A stretch of DNA of 64,000 bases from Agapanthus africanus (taxonomy: Eukaryota > Streptophyta > Magnoliopsida > Asparagales > Amaryllidaceae). A program made the position numbers and the translations under genes. Below the pieces are notes generated by a model. The model did no database searches and had not been told where the DNA came from. It saw only the letters and a list, made by a program, of their open reading frames with translations. Location: positions 293,966,044 through 294,030,043 of the forward strand of contig CM057337.1 of assembly GCA_030015575.1 (NCBI GenBank), read 5' to 3'. Of the stretch, positions 37,770-48,007 are shown one piece after another; within the stretch, counting starts at the first letter, position 1, and the number at the start of each line of letters is the position of its first letter.

Positions 37770-37980
37770 CACTACTAAAATTGGGGGTTGCCCCTACGGA
37801 TATTGATATCCGTAGGGGCAGATTTATGTTGGCCCTACGGATTAAGCCGTAGGGCTAGAAGGTTGCACCTACGGTCCAAGACGTTCAAGAATAAAAATAT
37901 TAATTCTTAATTTGGTGTTTTCCCCTACGAAGCCGCAAACCAAGGACCTACGGACAAATCCGTAGGGGCAACTAAATAGC
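37770..37980 (+). repeat. CACTA 5' TIR and subterminal repeats
   Basis: TIR CACTACTA followed by paired GCCCCTACGGAT and ATCCGTAGGGGC motifs. Several more CCTACGG motifs extend to 37975. In En/Spm such motifs bind the regulatory TNPA protein. Confidence 0.93.
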
Positions 37981-37989
37981 GATTTAATT

Positions 37990-38214
37990 AAAAAGGCACA
38001 GATCGCCTACGCCCCTTATATCTTTCTCTCTCTCTCGATCACACGCGAACCAAAATCCCCAAATCATTCCCGCCGTTCTCGTCTTCGCCGTCGTCGCCAC
38101 CGCCGTTCTCGTTGTCGCAACCGCCGTTCTCGTCACCGTTCTTCCTCGTCGCCATTTTCGTCGTCGCCTCCGTTTCTTCGTCGCCACCGATCGATCGTCT
38201 CCTCCATCGCACAG
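37990..38214 (+). other. Probable untranslated first exon of CACTA gene
   Basis: A TC-rich run, then a C/G-rich CCGCCGTTCTCGTC-type repeat tract that ends at ACAG/GTTAGT, a strong splice donor (38215). It contains no credible ORF. Position just inside the TIR fits a shared 5' noncoding exon. Confidence 0.4.
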
Positions 38215-38259
38215 GTTAGTAAATCTTCAACTAAACAAATTTTTGATTATTTAGGGCTA

Positions 38260-38560
38260 GGGTTCATGGATGGGGCTGGGGTTGCAGTTGGAGTTGGGGT
38301 TCAGCAGGGGTTGCGGTTGGGGTTGGGGTTATGGTTAGGGTTGGGGTTCGACTGGGGCTGGGGCTGGGCTGGGGTTAGGGTTAGGGTTAGGGTTGGGGTT
38401 TAACTGGGGCTGGGGCTGGGGTTAGGGTTAGGTTGGGGATGGGCTGGGCTGGGGCTGGGCTGGGGCTGGGGCTAGGGTTAGGTTGGGGTTGGGGTGGGGC
38501 TGGGCTGGGGCTGGGTCTGGGGTTAGGGTTAGGTTGGGGTCGGGGTTTGCTTAACTTGGC
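38260..38560 (+). repeat. G-rich degenerate minisatellite
   Basis: About 300 bp of GGGGTT, GGGGCT and GGGTTA units with many closely spaced G runs on the plus strand. Strong G-quadruplex potential. Local TTAGGG-like triplets differ from the plant telomere unit TTTAGGG. Confidence 0.85.
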
Positions 38561-39185
38561 AAACCTGAGAGGAATTTCCAGCAAATTTAGCCTAGTTTGA
38601 TTACTAAAATTATTGTTGATCGAGAAAATCTTGGGTCTTCTAATCAAACATTGTTTGTTACTATATGTCAACGAATACTGATAAAAGAAAAAACCGATTT
38701 CAAGTGGAAATTAGGTATGTACAATGTTCTAATATAATTTGTATTTCTTGCCATCATCAAACATATAAAAGTACTAATATGAAATGGAAAATAAATAAAT
38801 AAATAATAAAAGCTTTGGCATGTAGGTAAAATCCCTTGTTACTTTTTCTTGGTTGCCCAACTTTGAAAATTCTATCTATTAAATTAGACATACTCTAAAA
38901 AGAATGATATTGCAAGAATTTGACTTGGTGGAGACTTGCATCATTAATAGAAATATGAAAGTGTAAGGACGTTCTTTACCTTCGATAGGGTTCGGTTGGG
39001 GTGGGGCTGGGGCTAGCTAGGGCTTGGACTTCATCACCTGATATAGCGAAATACAAAGCGTACTTCAGTACACCCGAACTCATTGAGTTTCCTATTGAAG
39101 CTCCCGGTCAAACGGCATATGCATATTTTTATTCGCCATGAAATCCCAATTATCAAGCTACCGAGGACCAAAAGCAACCTTTAAA
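38561..39185 (+). other. CACTA interior without identified gene
   Basis: AT-rich sequence with a second short G-rich patch (38998-39025). A codon-like stretch around 39040-39140 reads IAKYKAYFSTPELIEFPIEA, but it has no start and ends at a stop. It may be an exon scrap; function unknown. Confidence 0.4.
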
Positions 39186-40066
39186 ATGATGTTACACATA
39201 CAACAAGAATACACACAAACGCATCATTAGAGAGTGATTCGAGATGTTCAAGGTAAAACCAATATATGATACTCGATGATAATATGAAACCTTCATATTC
39301 TCATCGATACTCATATATGAAACTAAAAGCGCCACATAGTCCCCGTCTATCGGTTAACATACGTGCGATGCTCGTCGTGACATAGAACTATACGAAGGTT
39401 GTTAAATATCGGACGGTATAGCTCGATACTAACAACCGTCGTATAGTCTATACGACGAGAAAATTCAATCGTATGGTAACCGATAGATTTGTCCCATGTG
39501 GACAAGTTAAGAATGTTTAAAGCAAACGCCTTCATTCACTTGTGTTTTCATCCGATTCGAGATATTTCGTCGGTACGTTTCCGCTGGTTCTCCATGTACA
39601 AAGATAGATTAGATGTTCATTTCAACGTTGTTTCACAGCTTTGAAATGATTATCTATTCTATTACAGTGTACTCGGAGAACAGCGGGGAGGTGCTGCCGA
39701 AATTTACTCGAAACGGTTGAAAGCACAAGTGATGGGCGTTCGCTCTATACATTCTTAATGGGATAGAAGCCTACCCCCGACAGCCGGAACACACACATAC
39801 AACAAGAATGCACAACAAATGCATAATTAGAGAGTGATTCGAGATGTTCAAGTTAAAACCAATATATGATAATATGAAACCTTCATATTCTCATCGATAC
39901 TCATATATGAAACTAAAAGCGCCACTTAGTCCCCGTCTATCGGTTAACATACATGCGATGCTCGTCGTGACATAGAACTATACGAAGCTTGTTAAATATC
40001 GGACAGCATAGCTCGATACTAACAACCTTCGTATAGTCAACGCGACGAGAAAATTCAATCGTATGG
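39186..40066 (+). repeat. ~600-bp tandem repeat in CACTA, copies 1 and 2a
   Basis: AGAGTGATTCGAGATGTTCA recurs at exactly 600-bp spacing (39230 and 39830). Copy 2 continues after element A at 49570, and a third partial copy starts at about 49890. Each full copy holds an ~89-nt imperfect palindrome (39371-39459; 39961-40049) with arms CTCGTCGT and ACGACGAG or a close variant. Confidence 0.9.
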
Positions 40067-40356
40067 TGTTAATATCAGAAAATTGCATTCTAATACCGCT
40101 CATTCATTATCTAATTGTTATATTTATCGGTATTATTGACCAGTGTCTGCTCAGCATTATAGATTACAGGTATCCATGACAAAATACTGGAAATGCATCC
40201 GACAGCACGGATATATCACTTGAGAGAAGACACTGCAACCAGAAACCCTAACCGACCGATACTTCAGGAGTTCCTTTACGCAACAAGTTGTGTACACATT
40301 TTTTTTCTAAATGGTCCAACACAACAAGTGTGTACACAAGACTTTTAAGCACATGT

Positions 40357-40520
40357 GGATATGATTCTATATGCAATCAAGGATATGATTCTATATGCAA
40401 TCAAGGATATGATTCTATATGCATTATGCAATCAAGGATATGATTCTATATGCAATCATCAAGGATATGATTTTATATGCAATCAAGGATATGATTTTAT
40501 ATGCATATGATATTATATGC
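40357..40520 (+). repeat. U3 minisatellite in 5' LTR of A
   Basis: Seven copies of a ~24-bp unit, GGATATGATTCTATATGCAA plus TCAA, the last ones degenerate. It lies upstream of the TATA position and so probably in the U3 enhancer zone. The 3' LTR has six copies (48299-48432). Confidence 0.9.
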
Positions 40521-40805
40521 ATTTAAGACTAAAAAGCATGTGTTCAAATCAAAGGCAATCAAACAAATCAGCATGAGCCATAATGGGGCAGATATGAATA
40601 TTTCTTTCTGAGCCTGTAAATAGAGACCAGAGGCAAGACGAAAGGGTAGCTTTTTCTTTAGTTCTATCTTAGAATTCTTGTAATTTTTCTTTTCATTCTT
40701 GAGCTCTTGCCCCTTTGTCTTCACCTTGCAACTTCTCATTTAGAACTTGCAAGCTTAAGGCTTAGGTTCTTGACTTCAAGATCTCTTGTAACAAGTTTGT
40801 TCTTC

Positions 40806-40811
40806 AATAAA
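40806..40811 (+). terminator. Polyadenylation signal in 5' LTR of A
   Basis: AATAAA, about 190 bp after the TATA position, followed by GTATTTTTATTACATG. Repeated at 48717-48722 in the 3' LTR, where it would be used. Confidence 0.55.
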
Positions 40812-41663
40812 ACTTCGTATTTTTATTACATGTCTTGTTCCACTTTACATGATTTCAATTGTGAAATTCATGCTTTGCTTTGATCTTGCAACCTGTTAAG
40901 TGAGCTTGCAACCTTAAAGCTTGGTATTTGGATCTCACACGTTGCCGGGGATTGAACACTAGGAGATAAAACGCTTGAACTCATCGGTTCTCTTTTCCTC
41001 TTTATTTCATTGCATGTTTTTATGTATCTTCTCTTTTCTTTTTTGTTAATTTGTAAATATGTGTTAGTAATCTTTTCACATGTTAAGGGTGTAATATGTT
41101 AGATCGTATTCGAAGATTTTTTTTGTCCAAACTTTAAAACCTAAAACTTGCCTATTGAAACTTCGTGCAAATCACCCACAACTCCGCTCACTAGGCATCC
41201 TATCCTACCCCGATCGTGATGATTTCAAATCATGACCGGATTGCCCGTGATTTGCCGAAGGCTAAAATCAAGAGATAACAATGGAAGGACAAGGGACAAG
41301 GAAAATGGATTTAGCGAAATACCGCAAATACCGTATTTCAAGTTCCCTAATCCGCGTTGTTACCTATTGCTTTAGTATCAATACCAAGTCGGGGCTATAA
41401 GGAATTGGCAAACATCACCTTCATACAATCTAACTTATTACTACCCTTAACAAGTCCTTTTTATTCATATCTTTGTTATGACAATTAGTTAACCAACAAA
41501 TCAAAACACGGTATTAACTCGTTAAAACAAGCAATAAGAAACTTACCATCTCCTTGCGGATGACCCGTATTCATCGCGGCTCGCTACATGCGACACCGTT
41601 TTGATTGCGGTAATTTCATAATTCTTTTTAAACACGACACAGTTAGACCACGTGACAATCAAA

Positions 41664-41681
41664 TGGCGCCGTTGCCGGGGA
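41664..41681 (+). other. Element A primer binding site (tRNA-Asp)
   Basis: TGGCGCCGTTGCCGGGGA two bases after the LTR, matching the complement of the tRNA-Asp 3' end. Confidence 0.95.
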
Positions 41682-43080
41682 GACGGTAACGCTTTTTATA
41701 CTTGTATTTTCGGGTTAAATTTGTGCATATTCTGTATAAAACTAACTTCTAACACATTCAAACAAATAACCATTCTTTTTGAAACCAACCACAAACACAA
41801 ATAAAATTCTTTTCTTCTCTGGATTTGAATTCTGCTAACACTCTGATGCTAAAGAAATAAATCAAGTTATAAAATTGGAATGACATTTCTTCATTGAGAC
41901 AACACACAAAATTTGAGCCAATTTCCTCACACAAAAACCGGCGACATACCCTAAAAAACCGAGCTCGCCGGCCTTGGTGTGGCTTTTTCACTTTTGTTTT
42001 TCTGTGTTGCTTCCAGTGTTTTGATATAAATTCCATTTTTATTATTTTATTTTCTTAATTATTTGTGTTCAGAATTGTGGTTGTTAATATTGCTTTTTGG
42101 CTCAAATATCCGTATTTTTCCAATATATGCAGATTTGACGGATTTTGAGCAGCGATCATACGGAACAAAGGGGCATTTTCAAGTGCAAAGGAGGGTGAAC
42201 ACTCAGTGCCAAAGATCTGGGTAGTTAGACCCGCGCAAGCGAACCATTCGACCACTCGGAGGAAATATCGACACGAGTTTCTGAAACTCGATACTTTTTG
42301 GTACGTATTTTTCTAAACTTCCCCTCTCAAACCCGACGATCCAATATTCTTGTCTTTGCAGGATTCTTAGCAAAAAGCTAAAAAAAGAAACTAACCGTAT
42401 TTTTTGCAGCGCCGCATTAAAAGTAAAAAACAATAACTGATTGCTTGAAAACAAAACTTGGTTGAATTTTGTGCATTGCATCATTTAATACGGACTTAAG
42501 GGGCTCTAACACCAATCCAGATTGGGTGGGGATTTCATCACCCTTCCTAAGACCCCGGAAATCACTCATTGCATAAGTTTCACCTCAAGTTTAATAAAAA
42601 ATATCTAGACTCAGCCAACTAAGGACTTGTCGCGCTCAATAGGACAAAGGAAGATTGTGGGCATTCAATCGTTTATCTAAACATGACTCTTGTGGTGCCT
42701 AGGCAAGACAAGTGAGGAGGTAACTTTAAAAGGCCCGTCTCACGGTGATTCATGAGCGGATCCCTCCATACCCCACTTGTGCTTACCTGGCCACAACTGG
42801 CTGTGAAGAGGCGATCTGAGGGTTATCTCATAATTTGTCGCTTTGGAACAGTTAGGAGCAGGTCTAGTAGACTTAGAGGACCCTAGTCTAGGTATTGATT
42901 GTGCATTTGTGACTGTGCATTCGTGATTGTGTTTGTTGAACAGTCGTTTCATTTTCCCATTCTTTTGAAACAAACACAAAAAAAATTTTGCCATTTTTAC
43001 CACCATCACCCAATTTTTCTCCACTTTCGTTTTCTTACCCTCACATTCAACGCCTTGACTACACTAAACTCGTTTAGTGT
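41682..43080 (+). other. Element A leader
   Basis: No ORF of note. The GGGGATTTCATCACCC and AATACGGACTTAAGGGGC blocks (42470-42545) are shared with B's leader. The gag start at 43081 follows a pyrimidine-rich stretch. Confidence 0.6.
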
Positions 43081-46000
43081 ATGTCCGCTTGGATTAGGGA
43101 CCCTAGTTCCCGTTTAGTCCGCGTTTCGTTAGTCCCTACGGACTACGCGATCGACTCCAACGCCGAAAATCCCTCCACCCTTTTATCACCTTTACCTTTG
43201 CCGGTCAACTCCGACGTTGACCGAGATTCTGTTCATACATCTTCACCTTCTTTATCACCAAATTCTTCGTCTGAGATGTCAGGATTTAATCCTAACATCC
43301 CTCCACCTGCCCAGGGACTGACTCCACCTAATCTGGGTGCGAATAACCCGAATCAACCGCCTGTTGAAGCTCCCACACGAGTCGCGCTCCAAGATCTCTT
43401 ATACCCTGTCCGCACCTCTTTACCTACCTGTCTTTCACCCCCACCGGCAAATGGGGACAATTTTGAAATAAAACCCCACTTCGTCAATATGCTGCTAAAA
43501 TTTCATGGATTGGAATCAGAAGATGCGTATATTTTTATCAATAAATTCCAAAACGTTTGCGCTATGATGAAAACGACCCAATTAAGTGATGACGCTATAA
43601 GGCTAAGGGTCATTCCTTTCACCTTATGTGACCTAACCGAGAAGTGGCTATACAGCACCGCATCACATTCAATCAGAAATTGGGACGAGTTTGTGAAAGC
43701 TTTTCTTAAAAAGTTCTATCCTCATCACAAAACTGCTAGAATCCGTAATGAGATTATACAATTTTCACAGCTTCCTTCCGAACCATTTTGGAAGTGTTTT
43801 GAAAGATTCAAAGACCTACTCGTTCAATGCCCTCACCATGAGATCGAAAGTTGGCAACTTTGCCAAACATTATACGAGGGATTGAACCCGGCAACGAAGC
43901 AGTTGCTAGAAACCATTTGTCAAGGTCACTTTCTATCCAAATCTAGTGAGGAAGCATGGCAGTTTCTTGAGGATCTTAGTGAACAAACAATTCAGTGGGA
44001 GAGCTCCAAGACCACATCATCTTCTTTTAGTGGTCAATCTAGGGCAGGCATACATCAAGTAGAGATGTCAATTGCTATGAAGGACGAGATGGCCGCACTT
44101 ACGAAAAAGCTAGAAGCGCTTGAGACCAAAATCTCGTCGCCTTCTCATGCCCCTGTTATGCCTCCACGAACTGTGTGTGCTTGTTGTTCGGCTCTATCAC
44201 ACTTAACCGAAGAGTGTCCTTACAATGCATCTACTCAAGGACATGATCAAGTCAATGCTGCCTTTCAGCAACGACAAAGAAACGATCCATACTCTACTAC
44301 ATATAATCCGGGTTGGAGGAGTCACCCAAATTTCGCTTGGAACTAAAATCAACAATTCCAAGGAAATAACAATTTTCAAGGGCCTCCACAACAACAACAA
44401 GCACCCCCACAAGCTCAATTTAAACAATCTTTCCAACAGCAACCTTATCCTAATCAAGTGAACAATTTTGTACCTAACAATTCTTACGCGCCAAACAATT
44501 TTGTTCAACCTAATAATGACAAGGTTAGCTCGCTCGAAAGAAGTCTAGATGCGTTCCTTAAGCAATCCACACAATCTACAGCAAAATTAGAGACTTCTAT
44601 TCAATCTTTGGTGCAAATCAGTGCCTCACACGATCAAAGCATCAAATTTATTGAGGCACAAATTGCACAACTCAATGCAGCATTGAGCGAGCGAGAAAAA
44701 GAAAAGCTCCCTTCTCAACCATTGCCCAATCCTGGTCACGCACATGCTGCATATCAACAGCAAACTCATAACGTAAACGCTGTGACCACGTTGAGATCGG
44801 GAAAAATGTTGCAAAACAATGTGGGTATTCACGATGACACCCCTGCCGGTGATTCTTCTTCACCTTCTTCTTCTTCGTTAGAGCCTGTTCTCCATCATTC
44901 ACAAGGCTCTACTCCTTCTAGCTCAAGCGGACCCACTTCTCACAACACGAACACATCTGCACGGGATTCCGTTCCAACTCAACAATCTGATCCGCAAAAA
45001 TTGGACTCAACAACATTTCAAAATGCTCCTTTTCCAAACCGGTTGAGATCCAATAAACCAACCCCACAAATGGAGAAGATTGTTAAGCTGTTCAAACAGG
45101 TTAGCATAAATATCCCTCTTTTGGATGCAATCCAACAAGTTCCTTCATATGCAAAAATCTTAAAGGACTTATGCACCAAAAAGAGGAAGTCACAAGTACC
45201 AAAGAAAGTTTTTGTGGCTAGTGCTATTAGCGATGCTCTTGTCAATTCTTTACCCCAAAAGCAAAAGGACCCCGGTTGTCCTACTTTTTCGATAACAATT
45301 GGGGACAAGAACATCAATAGAGCACTACTAGATCTTGGTGCTAGTGTCAATTTGCTACCTTATTCTGTGTACGAGCAATTAGGCATTGGAGAGCTTAAGC
45401 CCACTTACTGTACTCTCCAAATGGCTGATCGATCAATCACCCATCCAAGGGGTGAGCTAGAGGATGTGTTGATCAAAGTTGGGGAGTTCATATTCCCAGT
45501 TGATTTTATTGTTATGGACACACAACCTGTTGCTAACTCACGGAACCAAATTCCGGTGATCCTCGGTCGACCATTTTTGGCCACTTCCAATGCCGTAATA
45601 AACTGTCGCAATGGCTCCATGACTCTATCCTTCGGGAAGACGTCTAGTGAGTTCAATATTTACAAGTTAGGAAGTCTGCCCCCCGTGCCTAACACTAGTA
45701 CATGAGAAGTTTGTTCTATTCATGAAATCACGCAGGAGGACTGCGAGTTTGAAAGATTCTTGTTTGATGAGAACAGTTTTGACGCCACTAGTGCATCCCA
45801 CCTTAAGCCTACCACCGTTGACACAACCGATATGGATTATGAATGTTTCACTTTTTCGGATGATGATGACTCACAACCCGAATATGAGTCTTTTGAATTT
45901 TTGGATGACTTAGTTGAACCATCCGAATCGGTTGTTTGCAGTGATTTCGAACCTGTGTTGGAGTCCTTTGAGTTCGAGGTAGATTCCCCAATTTTGCCTA

Positions 46001-46560
46001 TGATTCTTTTGCCTCCGAAACTCGAACTCATGCCCTTGCCATCTCACATTAAATATGCTTACATAGGTGAGAATGAGACCTTTCCCGTTATCATATCGGT
46101 CTCTCTAGCCCTCGAGCAAGAGAACGCCCTTTTAATGCCCTTACAAGATAGGCGGCAAGCTCTCGGCTGGAATATGGCGGACATCGAGAAGATTAGTTCC
46201 CTTATAATTGAATATCATATGCATATGATGGATGATGCCAAGTCGATGAAGGATCCACAGAGATATCTTGGGGATAGTGTGGTTAGTCAACCTTCTCCTT
46301 TGGAAGTTGAACCACCCCCATTTCTTTTAATAAGTTACGAGAATGCCAATACTCCACTGATTGCTGATCATTCGCATTCTCGTTTTGATTCATCACCAAC
46401 TCCTGTCTATTCACTTCCACACTTTCCATACCACCTCTTCTATCTTCCCCAATTCTTTTTGGATTGGTACAATATATTCTTCCACCAACCGATACTCTTT
46501 ACAGATAAATTTTTCAACTGGTTGATGTTGATATTTGGTCTATGCAAAGTTTGGCAGTAA
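43081..46560 (+). pseudogene. Element A gag-protease polyprotein with two in-frame stops
   Basis: One frame spans 43081-46560, broken only by TAA at 44344 and TGA at 45703. Segment 1 (421 aa) is an Athila-type gag: Pro/Ser-rich N-terminus, capsid-like core with IRNWDEFVKAFLKKFYPHHK, and a CX2CX4HX4C zinc knuckle (about 44176-44217). Segment 2 is Gln/Asn-rich, then an aspartic protease with active site DLGAS (45331-45345) and ILGRPFLAT. Segment 3 begins acidic, keeps the pre-RT signature ALGWNMADIEKIS, and then, where RT should start (after DDAKSMKDPQRYL), switches to an unrelated tail with VEPPPFLL and FFHQPILFTDKFFNWL. The stops may be mutations or, less likely, readthrough sites. RT, RNase H and integrase are deleted. 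Confidence 0.88.
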
Positions 46561-48007
46561 TGTCTAACATTGTTTAAATGAAGTTTGGGGGGACTTTCTG
46601 TATATATTTTTGTTTTAACAATAAAATAAAAATAAATAAATAAACAGGGAAGTGCCGGCATTTTAACCTTCTTGGTATAGCATGACAGTGAGGACACTGT
46701 CAAGTTTAAGTTTGGGGGTATGCTCGGTACGTCTTCTTCCTTCGCATTCATTTGTACATATTTTTGCATTTGCATACTTATTTTAAAAACTCATAAAAAT
46801 TGAAAATTTTCAAAAATTATAAAAATTATTGTATTCAATTTTTGCCATATTTAACTTGAGTTTGACAAATAGGTTAACTGGCTACGAATAACTAGATCAT
46901 AGACTTAGTAAATTAAAACCCTAAAAATAACCTTTCTTAAAATTTATCGGTAGAAAGTATATGTCTTTGTAGTTTATTTAGAAATAGGCAAATTTTTGGT
47001 TCACTTCTTGGGCTAAGTTGAAATAAAGGAAAAAGTATTGATTATTATTAGAGTATAAGTTTGAAAAATAATTCCTGGCTTAAGTATAGACTCTGAAAAT
47101 GTATACCCTACAAAATTGCACAATCACGCACCTTGAAGCTTGGAATAGTAGAGGAGACCTTGAAATGCTCTTGTCTAAAAGTCCTTAGTACGAAGAAAAT
47201 GAAAAATACAAAAGTGAATAAAAAAAAATGAACACTGGTTTTGTGATTACTTAAGGCTAAAAAATACAAAAATATTTAGCGAGGGTGCTTCATCACCCAG
47301 TGCCTTAGACCAACTGGTTTGGGAGACACTGCTAAAAGCCTTGGGTGTTACAAGACTAGGAAGTACGTTTTAAAAGTGCAAATGCATCTTGTAATCGGGA
47401 GTTGGTACATCAAGAAGTATTAACGGTCGCATGAAGGATGTGTAAGCAAAACTCACCAATTAATAAGTGTTTTGGACAACGGACAAAGGTATGATTGCTT
47501 GATTTGTATTTCCAAGAGTAGGGGTGATTTATACACACACGTGGGGATATGTGATTAGAGTTTAGATAAGAGAAAGGAATGAGGAATAGAACTTGTATCT
47601 TTAGTAGAGTTGATAAAAATTCCTAAGTGGAGCTGGAACCTTTGAAGGAAAACTTAAGAAATGCCAAAAGCTAAGTAATTCTATAGAACATATATATCTT
47701 AAGTTAAATGATGAGGAAGCGTGAAGAATGTAGGTGGATAATTTACAAATAAAAGATAATAGAGTTCCTTGTTAGAAAACCTAATTGGAGAATAAAAGTC
47801 GATAAGCCAAATTGACGGGATTTTGTGGGTAGTATCCGCTGAAAACCCTCAGGAGACAACACTCCTCCTACTATGGACACCTAGAGGTTAAACGGCTTGT
47901 TGCACATGCTCAGTGCAATCGCGTTCCCTGCGAAAGTGCGGTTAGGATTTTCGTTTGTGAATAAATGGTTTTGCTCGGGACGAGCAATAGATAAGTTTGG
48001 GGGTATT
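46561..48007 (+). other. Element A 3' noncoding region with repeated polypurine tracts
   Basis: No coding seen. AAGTTTGGGGG occurs three times (46581, 46708, 47993); the last lies just before the 3' LTR and is the probable plus-strand primer. The other two follow the ORF and may be remnants or extra tracts. Confidence 0.6.

Larger units (their letters stand above)
40067..41661 (+). repeat. Element A 5' LTR (1595 bp)
   Basis: TGTTAATATC...GACAATCA. Contains a seven-unit minisatellite (40357-40520), a TATA-box position mutated to TGTAAATAG (40615-40623), a polyadenylation signal AATAAA (40806-40811) and a segment resembling the complement of the tRNA-Asp T arm (40941-40956). Confidence 0.95.

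Noticed and set aside
38370-38405. Possible interstitial telomere repeat
   Set aside because: Only about three GGGTTA units inside a degenerate G-rich array; the plant telomere unit is TTTAGGG, and the array is mixed.
38387-38671. Minus-strand Pro/Gln/Ser-rich 94-codon ORF
   Set aside because: It is the translation of the G-rich minisatellite; the composition is explained by the repeat and there is no other support.
40357-40520. Regular repeats that could be read as a CRISPR-like array
   Set aside because: Units are directly adjacent without unique spacers, lie in an LTR of a plant element, and are simply a minisatellite.
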